From Ramlibacter terrae (lineage in GTDB: Bacteria; Pseudomonadota; Gammaproteobacteria; Burkholderiales; Burkholderiaceae_C), in contig CP053418.1 of assembly GCA_013127575.1 (NCBI GenBank), positions 3,224,001 through 3,288,000 on the forward strand: a stretch of DNA of 64,000 bases. The letters are read 5' to 3'. The first letter of the stretch is position 1. Every line of letters starts with the position of its first letter. Below are positions 54,086-63,999 of this stretch, piece by piece. Made by a program: the position numbers and the translations under genes. Below the pieces are notes generated by a model. The model saw only the letters and a program-made list of their open reading frames with translations, did no database searches and was not told the origin of the DNA.

Positions 54086-55487
54086 TCAGGCGCGCGTCAT
54101 CGCGCGTGCCAGCTCCGCCTGCGGCAGGTACGCGCCGCGTTGCCGCAAGGTCTCGACCAGCACGCGCGTGTCGAGGTCGTTGCCCGGCTGCCCGGTCGCG
54201 ATCGACTGCGCCGCGGCGGTGCCCACGGCCGGCCCATCATGTACGCCGCCGACTGGGCGCGGATCGAACCGTGCACCTTGGTGTCGCTCGAGTGGCAGCG
54301 GCCCGCCACCCACAGGTTCTCCCAGCCGCGCGGCACCAGGATGCTGTACGGAATGCCGACGCACTCGCCACGCCCCAGGTTGTCCTTGCCGTGGAAGTCC
54401 TTCAGGAAGCGCTCGTACTCCTTCCTGCTGGTGTCGCTGGGGTGCACATCCGTCGGACGGTTGTAGACGGCGACCTGGTCGGCAAACTGGCGGCGCGCCA
54501 GGAAGTCGTCGATGTTCAGCTCGAACTCGCCGACCACGCGGCGCGAATCGCGCACGCCCATCACCGGCGCGGTCGTCAACAGTTCGACCTCCGCGCAGCC
54601 GGGCACGTACTGGCGGTAGAACTCCGTGTACTCGAGCGCCAGCTTGCGGCCGAACACCATGCCGTCGGACAGGCTGCGGACCGACAGCGGATTCAGGTTG
54701 AAGACATGTCCCGCATTCAGGGTGGCGCCCTTGGGGCCGACGCGGTTCATGCCGGGAAAGAAGCGGTCCTCCTGCGTGAAGAAGCCGTCCTCGATCGCCT
54801 TGGGCACGTACTCGCTGCGCACGCGCGCCTTCACCGCGTCCATGCCCGCGCCTTCGTAGGCGGGGTCGTTCCAGTCCATGCCGGCCAGCAGGGAACAGAG
54901 CGTGCTCGGCGCGACGGTTTCCGTGTCGCGCAGCACCACCTTGCATTCCGCGCCCGCGATGGCGGCCAGCGCCGCATCGCCCGTGGCGTCGATGAAAGCC
55001 TGGCGGGCACGAAGCGCAAGCCCTCGACGTTGCTCAGCACGACGCCGTTCAGCCGCCGCCCATCCACCTCGGCTTCGACGACGCGCGTGAAGAAGCGGAC
55101 CTCCACGCCCGCCTCGACCGTGAAGGCGTCGAGGATGCGCTTCAGGTGCTCGGGGCTGAAGGGCACCCAGCGATTGAGCTGCCGCTCGAGGTAATCGCGC
55201 GTGACCTGCGGCGCGAAGGCCTTCTGCCGCCACATGGTCTCGAGCAGCTCCTTCATGAAGCCGCCGACCAGCATGCGCTCGCCGTCGGACACGGGGCCGA
55301 ACGACGCGACCAGGCCGCTGGTGCCCATGCCGCCGAGGCAGCCCGTGGCCTCGGCCAGCAGGACCTTCAGCCCGAGGCGCGCGGCGCACACCGCGGCGGC
55401 CGTGCCGGCCGGTCCTCCGCCTGCGACCACCAGGTCGTACGGCGCGTCGGCGGCGATGCTGCGGGAAAACTGGTACGTGGATGTCAA
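54086..55487 (-). CDS. FAD-dependent oxidoreductase, FAD_oxidored family (B)
   Basis: About 468 residues. Dinucleotide site YDLVVAGGGPAGTAAAVCAA, then LLAEATGCLGGMGTSGLVAS, QAFIDATGDAALAAIAGAEC, VMGVRDSRRVVGEFELNIDD and LVPRGWENLWVAGRCHSSDT. Shifts near 55010 and 54230 (the second repaired by CCAGG to MMGQAVGTAAAQSIATG). The end meets the LuxR stop with 1 base between. Upstream neighbour is Bug receptor 8 on the same strand. Relative of proteins at 37837 and 58467. Confidence 0.87.
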
Positions 55488-55497
55488 GGGAACCGCC

Positions 55498-56487
55498 TCA
55501 TTTCTGCGCCGCGAGCGGCTTGGTCACAAGCGCGAAGCGCTTCATCTCGCTCTGGATGAAGGCGCCGAACTCCGCCGGCCCCTGCGGCGCCTGCTCGATC
55601 CCCATCGCGGCGAGCGCCTTCGCGATCTCGGGACTTTTCAGCACCGCGAGCAGGTCCTCGCCGAGTTGCTGGGCGACGTCGCGCGGGATGCCCGCCGGGC
55701 CGCAGAAGCCGGCCCAGTTGACGGCCTCGAACCCCGGCAGCGTTTCGGCGATGGTCGGCCACTGCGGGAACAGCGGGCTGCGCTGCGCGCTGGTGACGCC
55801 CAGCACCTTCATCTGGCCGGCCTTGAGGAAGGGTTCGGCGGAACTCACCACGGAGAAGCCCATGGGCAGCACGCCGCCGACGATGTCGGTGTACATCTTG
55901 GCCGCGCCGTTGTAGGGCACGTGCTGGAGTTCGATGCCGGCCATGTGGTTCAGCATTTCACCGGCGACGTGGGCCGAGGTGCCGATGCCGTTGGAGCCGA
56001 AGGAGAAGGCCTTCGCCGGCTGGCCCTTCGCCAGCGCAACGAGGCCCTTGATGTCGTTGGCCGGGAAGTTCGCCGCGGCGACGAGCGCGACGGTGTAGTA
56101 GCCGACGCGGGCGAGCGGCTGCAGGTCCTTCACCTCGTACGGCAGGTCCTTGCGCTGCACCGCGTTGATGCTCAGCGAGCTGCCGAGCAGGCCGATGGTG
56201 TAGCCGTCCGCGGGCGCGCGCACGACGGCCTGCGTGCCGATCACCACGCCGCCGCCCGGCTTGTTCTCCAGCACGACCGGCTGCTTCCAGTGCGCCTCCA
56301 GCCGGTCGCCCAGCAGGCGGGCCAGCCGGTCGGCGGCGCCGCCGGGCGGCTGGGGCAGCACGACCTTGACGGCACGGGTGGGGAACCCGGGCGCTTGCGC
56401 GAAGGCCGGCGCGGCGCAGGCTGCGAGCGCGCCCAGCGCGGTCATCAGCGCGTGCCGGCGCGCGGGGTCCATGGACTGCATAGCCAT
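55498..56487 (-). CDS. Bug/TctC-type periplasmic receptor (8 of 10)
   Basis: Intact, 329 residues from MAMQSMDPARRHALMTALGA. Loops VVLPQPPGGAADRLARL and LENKPGGGVVIGTQA. Preceded by CAGGAGACG. Transcribed into the FAD_oxidored gene 10 bases later and divergent from a LysR gene, forming a regulator-receptor-oxidoreductase module. Confidence 0.92.
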   Translation of the reverse strand: MAMQSMDPARRHALMTALGALAACAAPAFAQAPGFPTRAVKVVLPQPPGGAADRLARLLGDRLEAHWKQPVVLENKPGGGVVIGTQAVVRAPADGYTIGLLGSSLSINAVQRKDLPYEVKDLQPLARVGYYTVALVAAANFPANDIKGLVALAKGQPAKAFSFGSNGIGTSAHVAGEMLNHMAGIELQHVPYNGAAKMYTDIVGGVLPMGFSVVSSAEPFLKAGQMKVLGVTSAQRSPLFPQWPTIAETLPGFEAVNWAGFCGPAGIPRDVAQQLGEDLLAVLKSPEIAKALAAMGIEQAPQGPAEFGAFIQSEMKRFALVTKPLAAQK

Positions 56488-56559
56488 CTCGTCTCCTGTT
56501 GTGCGGCCATGGTGCAGGCCGCCCCGGAGCCGGTCAAATGAAAAGAGTTGGAGGGGACT

Positions 56560-56572
56560 TAACCATCGGTTA
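56560..56572. promoter_or_regulatory. Dyad TAACC-ATC-GGTTA before a LysR gene
   Basis: A short perfect dyad ending 9 bases before the LysR start at 56582 and between it and the divergent Bug gene. The position matches that of the dyad at 48837. Too short to be sure. Confidence 0.4.
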
Positions 56573-56581
56573 TGTTCCACC

Positions 56582-57472
56582 ATGAACTTGCGCCAGATGG
56601 AAGTCTTCCGGGCCGTCATGCTCACCGGCGGTGTCAGCGGCGCGGCCGAACTGCTGCACGTCTCGCAACCGGCCGTGAGCAAGGTGCTTTCGCAATCCCA
56701 GCGGCAGGTCGGCTTCCCGCTGTTCGCGCGCGTCAAGGGCCGGCTGGTGCCGACGCCCGAAGCGCAGGCGCTGCACGGAGATCGAAGCGCTGTGGCGCGG
56801 CGTCGAGCGCGTGCGCGACGTCTCGCGCAGCCTCGCCAGCCCGCGCAGCGGCAGCCTCACGCTCGCGGTCTCGGCGAGCCTCGCGCGCTATCTCGTGCCG
56901 CGCGCGCTCGCGCTGCTGGCCGACCGTTTCCCGGGCCTGCAGACGCGCATGGACATCCTGGTCGCGCCGATCCCTGGTCGACGCGCTGCTCGACCAGTCG
57001 GCCGACCTCGGCGTCGCCCTGCTGCCGAACGACCACCCGAACCTGGTGCAGGTGCGGCGCTACGAGTGCGGGTTCGCGTTCGTCACGCCGTCAGGCCATC
57101 GCCTGGCGAAGAAGCGGCAGGTGACGGCGGCCGACCTTGCCGGGGAGAAGCTCATCGGCTCGCCGCCCGACACGCCCTACGGACAGGCCCCGGAGCGCGC
57201 CTATGGCAAGCAGGCCGCAGCGCTCGACGTCCCTTTCGGTGCGGTCCTCCACCACCGCGTGCTGGCAGGCGCAGGCGGGCGGCGGCGTGGCGGTGGTGGA
57301 TCGCGCGGCGGTCGCCGGCCCGGTGCCGGGCGATCTCGCGGTGCGGCCGTTCCGCACGCGCGAGCGGCTGCCGGTGGCGCTGCTGCGCAACCGCTACCGT
57401 CCGCCCTCGCTGCTGCAGGAGGCGTTCTGCGAGGTGTTCGATGCGGTCTGGAAGAAGGAGATGGCGGGCTGA
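56582..57472 (+). CDS. LysR-family transcriptional regulator (B)
   Basis: About 298 residues. N-terminal helix-turn-helix MNLRQMEVFRAVMLTGGVSG, AAELLHVSQPAVSKVLSQSQ; effector domain SGSLTLAVSASLARYLVPRA, VDALLDQSADLGVALLPNDH and FAFVTPSGHRLAKKRQVTAA. Shifts near 56778, 56972 and 57238; first and last fit CCWGG losses (LHLEIEALWRG; VPFQVRSSTTACWQ). Likely controls the divergent Bug/FAD genes. Converges on Bug receptor 9 with 7 bases between stops. Confidence 0.87.
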
Positions 57473-57479
57473 GCGCGCC

Positions 57480-58450
57480 TCACTCCACGCGCACGTTCGC
57501 GGCCTTCGCCACCGGGGCCCAGCGCGAGCGCTCCGACAGAACCAGCCGGCGGAACTCCTCGGGCGTGCCGCCGACGGGCTCGGCGCCCATTTCCAGCAGC
57601 CGCGTGCGCACGTCGGGCGTCCGCAGCACGTCGGTGATCTCCATCGACAACTGCGCCACCAGCGGCTGCGGCGTTCCGCCGCGCACGAAGAAGCCGATCG
57701 AGGAGACGCCGTAGAGATCGGGATAGCCGGACTCGACCAGCGTCGGGATGTCCGGCGCGAGCGCGGAACGCTTGGGGCTGCCGGTGGCGATGATGCGCAC
57801 GCGCCCGGCGCGGTGCTGCACCAGGTAGTCGGAGACCACCGAGATGCCGGCGCCGATCTGGTTGCCCATGAGGTCGGTCAGCAGCGGCTGTCCGCCCTTG
57901 TACGCGACCAGTTGCAGGTCGACGCCGGAGACCTGCCGCAGCCGGTGCACAGGAGCGCGCCGACGCTGCTCATGCTCGACGTGCCGATGCTTCCCTTGAG
58001 CGGATCGGCCTTCGCCGCGGCGAGGAACTGCTGCAGGTTCTGCACGCCCGAACCGGCGCTGACCGTGAGCGCGTGCGGAATGTGGACGCCGTCGCAGACC
58101 GGCACCAGGTCGGTGTCGGGGTCGAACGAGAGCTTCTGGTACAGGAACGGAAAGAAGGCCGACACCGCCAGCGGCGCGAACATCACGTAGCTGCCGTCCG
58201 GGTCGGTGGTCTTCAGGAACTGCGACGCCACGAGGCCCGTACCGCCCGGCTTGTACTCGACCAGGACGTTGCGCTTGAGCGTGTCCTTCAGGCGGTCGGC
58301 CACCAGCCGCGTCACGTTGTCCATGGACGCGCCGGGCGGCACCACGACGATGAAGCGGAGGGTCTGCGGCAGGGACTGGGAGCGCGCGCCCGTGGCGGCC
58401 ATGCCGATGGTGGCGGCGAGGCCGGTGCAGAGCTGGCGTCGGTTCAGCAT
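57480..58450 (-). CDS. Bug/TctC-type periplasmic receptor (9 of 10)
   Basis: About 324 residues. Start MLNRRQLCTGLAATIGMAAT at 58450, better spaced from AAGGA than the ATG at 58456. Loops FIVVVPPGASMDNVTRL and VEYKPGGTGLVASQF; the first lacks the GG usual at this place. One shift near 57948 repaired by CCTGG to LLCTWLRQVSGVD. Follows the FAD_oxidored C gene by 16 bases, so both are probably co-transcribed. Confidence 0.88.
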
Positions 58451-58466
58451 GGTCATTCCTTCGGGG

Positions 58467-59879
58467 TCAGAACAGCGGCTCGGTCCACTGCAGTTGCTTG
58501 GGTGTGATGCGCTGGCGCACCGAACGCGCGGCTGCAAGCCCCGCGATCTCGCCGGTCTGCGTGCACCACGGAAAGTTGCGCATCACCATGAAGATCGTCT
58601 CGAAGGTGAACGAGAGCGACGCGCCGGTGAGCAGGAGGTTGCTTACTTCCTTCGGCAGGAAGCAGCGGTACGGGATCTCGAACGTGTAGCGCTTGTACGC
58701 GTCCCAGAAGAAGGTCTTGGTCATCGGGCGCGTCACGGCATCGGCGAACCTGCGCTCCTCGCGCGCATCGTCGATCGAGAACACGTATTCGCCGATGGGA
58801 TGGCGGCCATCGCGCACCCCCACGTAGCGGCCCACATGCGCGATGAAGGCGTGCTGGAAACCGGGCACGTACTTCACGAGGAAGCGCGCCTCGGCATCGA
58901 TCAGCCGGCGCAGGTCGCGCTTGGCGCGCGACGCATGCTCGGCGTCGTCGTCCATGTGCAGCGCCCACTCGTAAGGCACGTTCTGCCAGAGGATGAAGGT
59001 GCCCGGCCCCCGGATCGGGCTCATGTCCACCGTGGGATGGCCGATGTAGTGGTCGCCGTAGACGCCCTTGTCCGCCAGGCGCGGCCGGTACAGCTCCGGC
59101 GGGATGTCGCCGGCGGCGCGCGCCTTGTTGATCAGCTTGCTGAGCGCGGGATCGTCCTCGCGCTTCTGGTACGCGGCGGTCTCCGCGAAGTCGATGCCGC
59201 TCATGATCCACAGCAGCCCGCCCGGGATCGGTCGGCTCTGGCCGTCGGACAGCGTTTCCGGCTGGCGCCCGCCGCCGCGCACGAAGGGTGCGCCGGCACG
59301 GGCCACCACCTCGGCGGTCCCCGAACCTTCCACGAACACGCGGCCGCGGATCGCCTCGCGTCCGCCGACCGTCTCGATGATGGCGTGCGTGATGCGCCGT
59401 TCGCCGCCATCCGCCTCCATCTCGACGTCGACGAAGGAGGCGCCGTAGATCGCGTGCACGCCCGCTTCGTCCAGCATCTTCACCATGACGTTGCCGGCGC
59501 CGTCCGGGTTGAACGACACGCGCTTGAACGGACTGCCCGGCGGCAGGTAGTAGTCGTAGTGCGAGAGCGCGTTGCCGGCCCAGCCGGGCAGGCTCTTCTC
59601 GTCGGCCGCGTAGATGCAGCCTTCGCGGTCGAAGCGTTCCATCAGCTCCGTGTGGATGCCGCCCACGCCGGGGTTGGCGGCGCCCTGCAGGCCCGAGGTG
59701 TGCACGCCGCCGGGCATGTCGAACTTCTCGACCATGACCACGCTGCAGCCTTCGCGGCGCGCCCGCAACGCGGCGGCGAAACCGCCCGGCCCGCCGCCGA
59801 TCACCACGACGTCGGCCTCGGCGACGACCTCGACACCCGCCGGGCTCTTTGCGGGCGGTGCGGCTTGACTTCCTGACAT
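58467..59879 (-). CDS. FAD-dependent oxidoreductase, FAD_oxidored family (C)
   Basis: Intact, 470 residues. Dinucleotide site ADVVVIGGGPGGFAAALRAR, VEKFDMPGGVHTSGLQGAAN, RVFVEGSGTAEVVARAGAPF, VGVRDGRHPIGEYVFSIDD and the C-terminal LLLTGASLSFTFETIFMVMR. Similar layout to protein B, including the R-D-x-R/G-R...GEY segment. Placed between two Bug genes (9 and 10) on one strand; with the IclR gene at 60987 it forms another module. Substrate unknown. Confidence 0.9.
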   Translation of the reverse strand: MSGSQAAPPAKSPAGVEVVAEADVVVIGGGPGGFAAALRARREGCSVVMVEKFDMPGGVHTSGLQGAANPGVGGIHTELMERFDREGCIYAADEKSLPGWAGNALSHYDYYLPPGSPFKRVSFNPDGAGNVMVKMLDEAGVHAIYGASFVDVEMEADGGERRITHAIIETVGGREAIRGRVFVEGSGTAEVVARAGAPFVRGGGRQPETLSDGQSRPIPGGLLWIMSGIDFAETAAYQKREDDPALSKLINKARAAGDIPPELYRPRLADKGVYGDHYIGHPTVDMSPIRGPGTFILWQNVPYEWALHMDDDAEHASRAKRDLRRLIDAEARFLVKYVPGFQHAFIAHVGRYVGVRDGRHPIGEYVFSIDDAREERRFADAVTRPMTKTFFWDAYKRYTFEIPYRCFLPKEVSNLLLTGASLSFTFETIFMVMRNFPWCTQTGEIAGLAAARSVRQRITPKQLQWTEPLF

Positions 59880-59890
59880 GGGTACTTCCT

Positions 59891-60901
59891 TCAATCGGTG
59901 GGCGTGAAGCCCGAACTGCGCACGATGCCGCCCCAGCGGTCGTACAGCGCCTTGAGGTTGGCCTTGAACTGCGCGGGCGTCGCCGGCGCTACTTCGAGGC
60001 CGCTGGGGGCGAACTTCGCCTGCGTTTCCGGCTGCGCCAGCATCTGGTGCGTGGTGGCCGCGAGCTGGTTGGCCAGCTCCGGCGCCATCGAGGCCGGTCC
60101 GTAGAGCGAGAACGACTCCTCGATCACGATGTCGGGGTAGCCGAGCTCCGTGTAGGTCGGCACGTCGGGCGTGAAGCGCGACCGCGCGGTGCCGGTGCTG
60201 GCGATGAGGCGCAACTTGCCGGCGGGCAGCACGGGCAGGGCCTCGACCGGCGTCAGCACGCCGGACGCGATCTGGCCGCCGAGCAGGTCCTGCACCAGCG
60301 GATTCATGCCGCGGTAGGCGACGTGCGCGTACTCCATCCCGGCGCGCCGGCCGAGCATGATCCCGGAGAAATGCGCGCTGGTGCCCGCGCCCGGCGAGCC
60401 GAAGGAAGCGTCCTTGGGGTGCGCCTTGCACCACGCGATGAACTCCGGCAGCGTGCGCACGCTGGCCGGCACCATGGAGCTGATCGCCGGGGAAGAAAGG
60501 GAACTTGGCCAGCGGCGTGATGGGGTCACGTCGACCTGCGGGTCGTAGCGCAGGTTCTTGTAGATGTGCGGGAACAGCACCATCATGCCGCTGGGGCTCA
60601 CGAGCAGGCTCGTGCCGTCGCCGCCGCTGTTCTTCACGTGTTCCACGGCCAGCCGGCCGCCCGCGCCGACCTTCGGCTCCACGATCACGGACTCGGCGTG
60701 GCGCCCGCGCAGGTGCTCCGCGAGCATCCGCGCGATGACGTCGGAGGAGCCGCCGGGCGCGAAGCCGGTGGTGATGGTCGCGAGCTTCAGCCGCGGCTGC
60801 GCCTGCGCCGGCACCTGCACGCCGCAGGCGGCGGTGAACAGGGGCAGCGTGGCACGCAGGAAGGTGCGGCGCTGCAGGGCGCCGGAAGCGGTTCTTGGCA
60901 T
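59891..60901 (-). CDS. Bug/TctC-type periplasmic receptor (10 of 10)
   Basis: About 336 residues; leader MPRTASGALQRRTFLRATLP with a lipobox-like LFTAAC. Loops TITTGFAPGGSSDVIARM and VEPKVGAGGRLAVE; the second reads PKVG instead of KPG, a departure from the other nine. Two compensating shifts near 60530 and 60486; repair gives DVTPITPLAKFPFFPQAIS. Preceded by CAGGAGACA. 11 bases before FAD_oxidored C and divergent from the IclR gene. Confidence 0.87.
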   Translation of the reverse strand: MPRTASGALQRRTFLRATLPLFTAACGVQVPAQAQPRLKLATITTGFAPGGSSDVIARMLAEHLRGRHAESVIVEPKVGAGGRLAVEHVKNSGGDGTSLLVSPSGMMVLFPHIYKNLRYDPQVDVTPSRRWPSSLSSPAISSMVPASVRTLPEFIAWCKAHPKDASFGSPGAGTSAHFSGIMLGRRAGMEYAHVAYRGMNPLVQDLLGGQIASGVLTPVEALPVLPAGKLRLIASTGTARSRFTPDVPTYTELGYPDIVIEESFSLYGPASMAPELANQLAATTHQMLAQPETQAKFAPSGLEVAPATPAQFKANLKALYDRWGGIVRSSGFTPTD

Positions 60902-60986
60902 GTCTGTGTCTCCTGCCGCCGAAGTTAAGTGGCCGCCCCCGTCGCGCCAAGCGAAAATCGCGTCGATTACACGGAGTGAAATAACT

Positions 60987-61862
60987 TTGGACAGCGTCAA
61001 GACCATCCGGGCCGTGGAACGCGCGTTCGACGTGCTGCGCGCGCTGCAGGCGATGCCGGGGGCGCCACGCTGATCGAGCTGCAGGCGGCGACCGGCCTGT
61101 CGGGGCCGACGCTGCTGCGGCTGCTGAAGACGCTGATCGCGGCGCAGGCGGTCCGCCGCAGCACCACCGACCAGAGGTACCGCAACAGCGTGCAGCTGCA
61201 GGGGCTGACCCGCGGCATGGAGCCGGCGGAGCGCTTCGCCGACGTGGCCGCGCCCTGGCTCGACAGCTTGTGCCAGCAGGTCGAATGGCCGTCGGACCCG
61301 GCGATCCACAACGGGGACGACGATTTCATGGTGGTGCTGGAGTCCAGCCTGCGGCAGTCGCGCTTCTACGTGCGCCGCGCGCGCGGCCGGGTGCGGGTGA
61401 ACCTGATGGGCTCGGCCGCCGGGACGGCCTACGGCCGGGCTCACGGCGGGCCGGCGCGCCGAACTCGTGGAGCAGGCGCGCGGCGGCCGCGATGCGCACA
61501 ACCATTGCCATCGGCGCGGACGACACCGAGAACCGGGTCCGGGAAGCGCGCCGCAGGGGCTACGCCGCGCGGCATCCGCTGTACCGGGGCGGCAGCTACA
61601 ACGGCGTGCCGCGCAGCGATGCGCTGCAGGCGATCGCGGTTCCCATCGTGCACGGCGACTGGGTGCTCGGCGCCCTCAACATCAACTGGAACCGCGCCGC
61701 GATGACGGAGCGAGAAATGGTCCGTCGCAACCTTGCGGCGCTGCGCGCGGCGGCGCGCGGGATCGGCGCGGCCGCGGCCGACCGGGGCTGCTGCCGGAGC
61801 TGCCGGGACTGGAAGCGGCCTGCGCGCCGGAAGAGTTGCAGGGACTGCGCAGCGAACGCTGA
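60987..61862 (+). CDS. IclR-family transcriptional regulator (B)
   Basis: About 290 residues. TTG start after GGAG at 60973-60976: MDSVKTIRAVERAFDVLRAL. Helix-turn-helix TLIELQAATGLSGPTLLRLL; effector domain RVRVNLMGSAAGTAYGRA, PRSDALQAIAVPIVHGDWVL and GALNINWNRAAM. At least four shifts (61064, 61441, 61500, 61790), the least certain reconstruction in the window. Divergent from Bug receptor 10 and likely its regulator. Confidence 0.8.
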
Positions 61863-61889
61863 ATGCCCAGTCGTCTCCCGGTGCGAATG

Positions 61890-63547
61890 TCATGCCGCGG
61901 TGGGCGCCACGCCCGCAGCGCGTTCGAGCAGCGCCCGCGCCACCACCTTCAGCGCCAGCGTCTCCTCCGCGCCCTCGAAAATCGACAGCACGCGTGCATC
62001 CACGAAGTACCGGCTGACCGCCGACTCCTCCGCGTACCCCATGCCGCCATGCAGCTGCACGGCCTCGCGCGTCACCATCTCCGCCGAGCGGCAGGCCAGC
62101 AGCTTCACCAGGCTCGCTTCCATGCGGCCCTCGCCGCGGTCGACCATGCCGGCCACCGCATAGGCGAGATGCCGGCAGGCGGCGAGCCGCGCGCCCATGC
62201 GGGCCAGCTTGGCCAGCGTGAGCTGGTAGTCCAGCAGCGGGGCGCCGAACACCTTGCGGTCGGCGCAGTAGCGAATGGAGGCGCGCAGCGCGGCGCGCAT
62301 CACGCCGCACGCGCGCGCCGAGGTCTGCATGCGCCCGCCCACCATGCCGGCCATCGTGAGGTAGAAGCCCGGCCGAGCCCGCCCTCGCCGCCCACGACGT
62401 TGGCATCGGGCACGAAGACGTCCTCGAACGACAGGTCGAACGAGTGCATGCCGCGGTAGCCGATGGTGGGGATCGCGCGCCCGGTCAGTGTGCCACCCTC
62501 CTTCTGGCGGTGGACGAACTCGTGGCCGTCGTACGAAGGCTTTTCGACCAGCAGCAGGCTCAGGCCCTTGTGGCCCAGCGATCGATCGGGATGCGTGCGC
62601 GTGACCACCATCAACACGCCCGCCTTTCCGGCGAAGGTGCACCAGTCTTCGCGCCGTTCAGCCGCCAGCCGCCCGGCACGCGGGTGCCGCGGAGCGTGAG
62701 CCCGGCGACGTCGGAGCCGTGGTCGGGCTCGGTGATGGCGATCGCGCACAAGGGATCCCCGGCCGCCAGCTTCGGCAGCCAGTGCATCTTCTGCTCCGGG
62801 GTGCCGCCGGCCAGCAGCGCGCGCGCAGGATCTCGGGTCGCGTGATCAGGCTGCCGGCGGCGGCCAGCGACCCTTCCGACAGCGCCTCGGTCACCACGAC
62901 CATCAGCAGCGTGTCTTCACCGTCGTCGGGTCCGCTGCCGCCGAACCGCTCGGGAATCGCCAATCCGAAGACGCCCATTTCGCGCATCGGCTGCAACAGG
63001 CTTTCCGGCACGGTGAGATCGCGCCGATGGATCGCCTCGGCCTGCGGTGCGACCACTTCATCGGAGAAGCGCCGAAAGGCATCCTGCGCCAGCGCGTGCG
63101 GCTCGTCGAGGCCGGTGGGGCCGAGGTCGCCGTCGCTCTCGGCGACCTGCCGCCCCGCCTGTTCGGGGCCGTGGCCCCCGCGGCATGGCGGCGCAAGGCA
63201 TCCCAGCGCACGTCGCCCCGAATGGCGCGCAGCGGCGCCAGCGGCAGGCCGGCTTCGAGGTAGACCGTCTCCAGGCGGTCGAGGACGGCGCCAGCGGCAT
63301 CGACAGTGAACAGCCATGTCAACGCTGCCTGCGTCCGCGGCGCGGCCGGGCAGGTTTCGGCGGCCAGCAAGTCGGCGCCGGCCCAGGCGAGTTCAAAAGA
63401 AGAAACCTGCTGCGTGTCCAGCAGGCGCGCGTTCAGTCGGCCGTCGGCGGTGCACCGGCTCGCCAGTGCCCGCGCGCCTTCGTCGAAGGCAGTGCGAACG
63501 GCCCGCACCAGCGACCCCGCCGCGGCATCCGCGTTGTCTTGATCCAT
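61890..63547 (-). CDS. Acyl-CoA dehydrogenase with N-terminal extension
   Basis: About 552 residues. Residues 1-150 (VRAVRTAFDEGARALASRCT; SFELAWAGADLLAAETC) form a helical extension absent from ordinary acyl-CoA dehydrogenases. Then EVVAPQAEAIHRRDLTVPES, MGVFGLAIPERFGGSGPDDG, ITEPDHGSDVAGL, GYRGMHSFDLSFEDVFVP and AVQLHGGMGYAEESAVSRYF. Length and layout resemble (2S)-methylsuccinyl-CoA dehydrogenase (Mcd) of the ethylmalonyl-CoA pathway, but no companion gene is nearby. Shifts near 63165, 62825, 62648 and 62372, the last a CCAGG loss. Confidence 0.83.
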
Positions 63548-63590
63548 TGCTTCGTTCCTTCCGCGGCAAGCGGAACGAAGCATTCTGCCC

Positions 63591-63778
63591 TCAGTGCAGC
63601 TGCCGTTCCCCCGCCGGGTAGCGCTGGATCTTCTCGCCGTCGTAGCCCACGGCGCGCACCGCCTCGCTCAGCAGCTCCGGCGTGGTTTCCAGCTCGCGGC
63701 AGGTATCCCGCACCTCGTCGGCACGGTTGCCGACGACCCGGGTCGGGTCGGCTTGTCTCGTGTTGAATTCCCGGCCAT
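63591..63778 (-). CDS. DUF3606-like small protein
   Basis: About 62 residues: MAGNSTRDK, then ADPTRVVGNRADEVRDTCRE, LETTPELLSEAVRAVGYDGE and KIQRYPAGERQLH. The pattern (basic start, E-V-R/Y..., T-x-x-x-L-x-x-AV-x-x-VG) matches DUF3606. AGGGGAG precedes the ATG at 63778; one shift near 63745 joins the start to the body. Function unknown. Confidence 0.62.
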
Positions 63779-63893
63779 CGCGGTCTCCCCTTGTTGGAGA
63801 TTGCATCGTCGGTGAGCGCGGCCGCCTGTTCTGTAAGAAAGAGCGAACTCCTGTTGACGGAAGCAACCCCGGGGGCGAGTGGGCGTGCGGTTT

Positions 63894-63999
63894 CTCACGC
63901 AGGGTGCGCAATCCCGACGGGATCGCCGCAATCCGCGTACGCGTCGAGCCGCCGGTCGTAGGCCGTCGTCCGCACCTGCAGCAGCCCCAGCACCGAATG
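63894..63999 (-). CDS. 3' end of an unidentified gene
   Basis: The last 34 codons of an open frame running in from the right edge, ending ADCGDPVGIAHPA. Third positions are G/C-rich, as in coding sequence here, and the frame includes GLLQVRTTAYDRRLDAY. Too short to identify. Confidence 0.4.

Noticed and set aside
60922..60987. AAGTTA and TAACTT arms around the IclR B promoter as an operator
   Set aside because: Arms are only six bases long and more than 50 bases apart, expected by chance.
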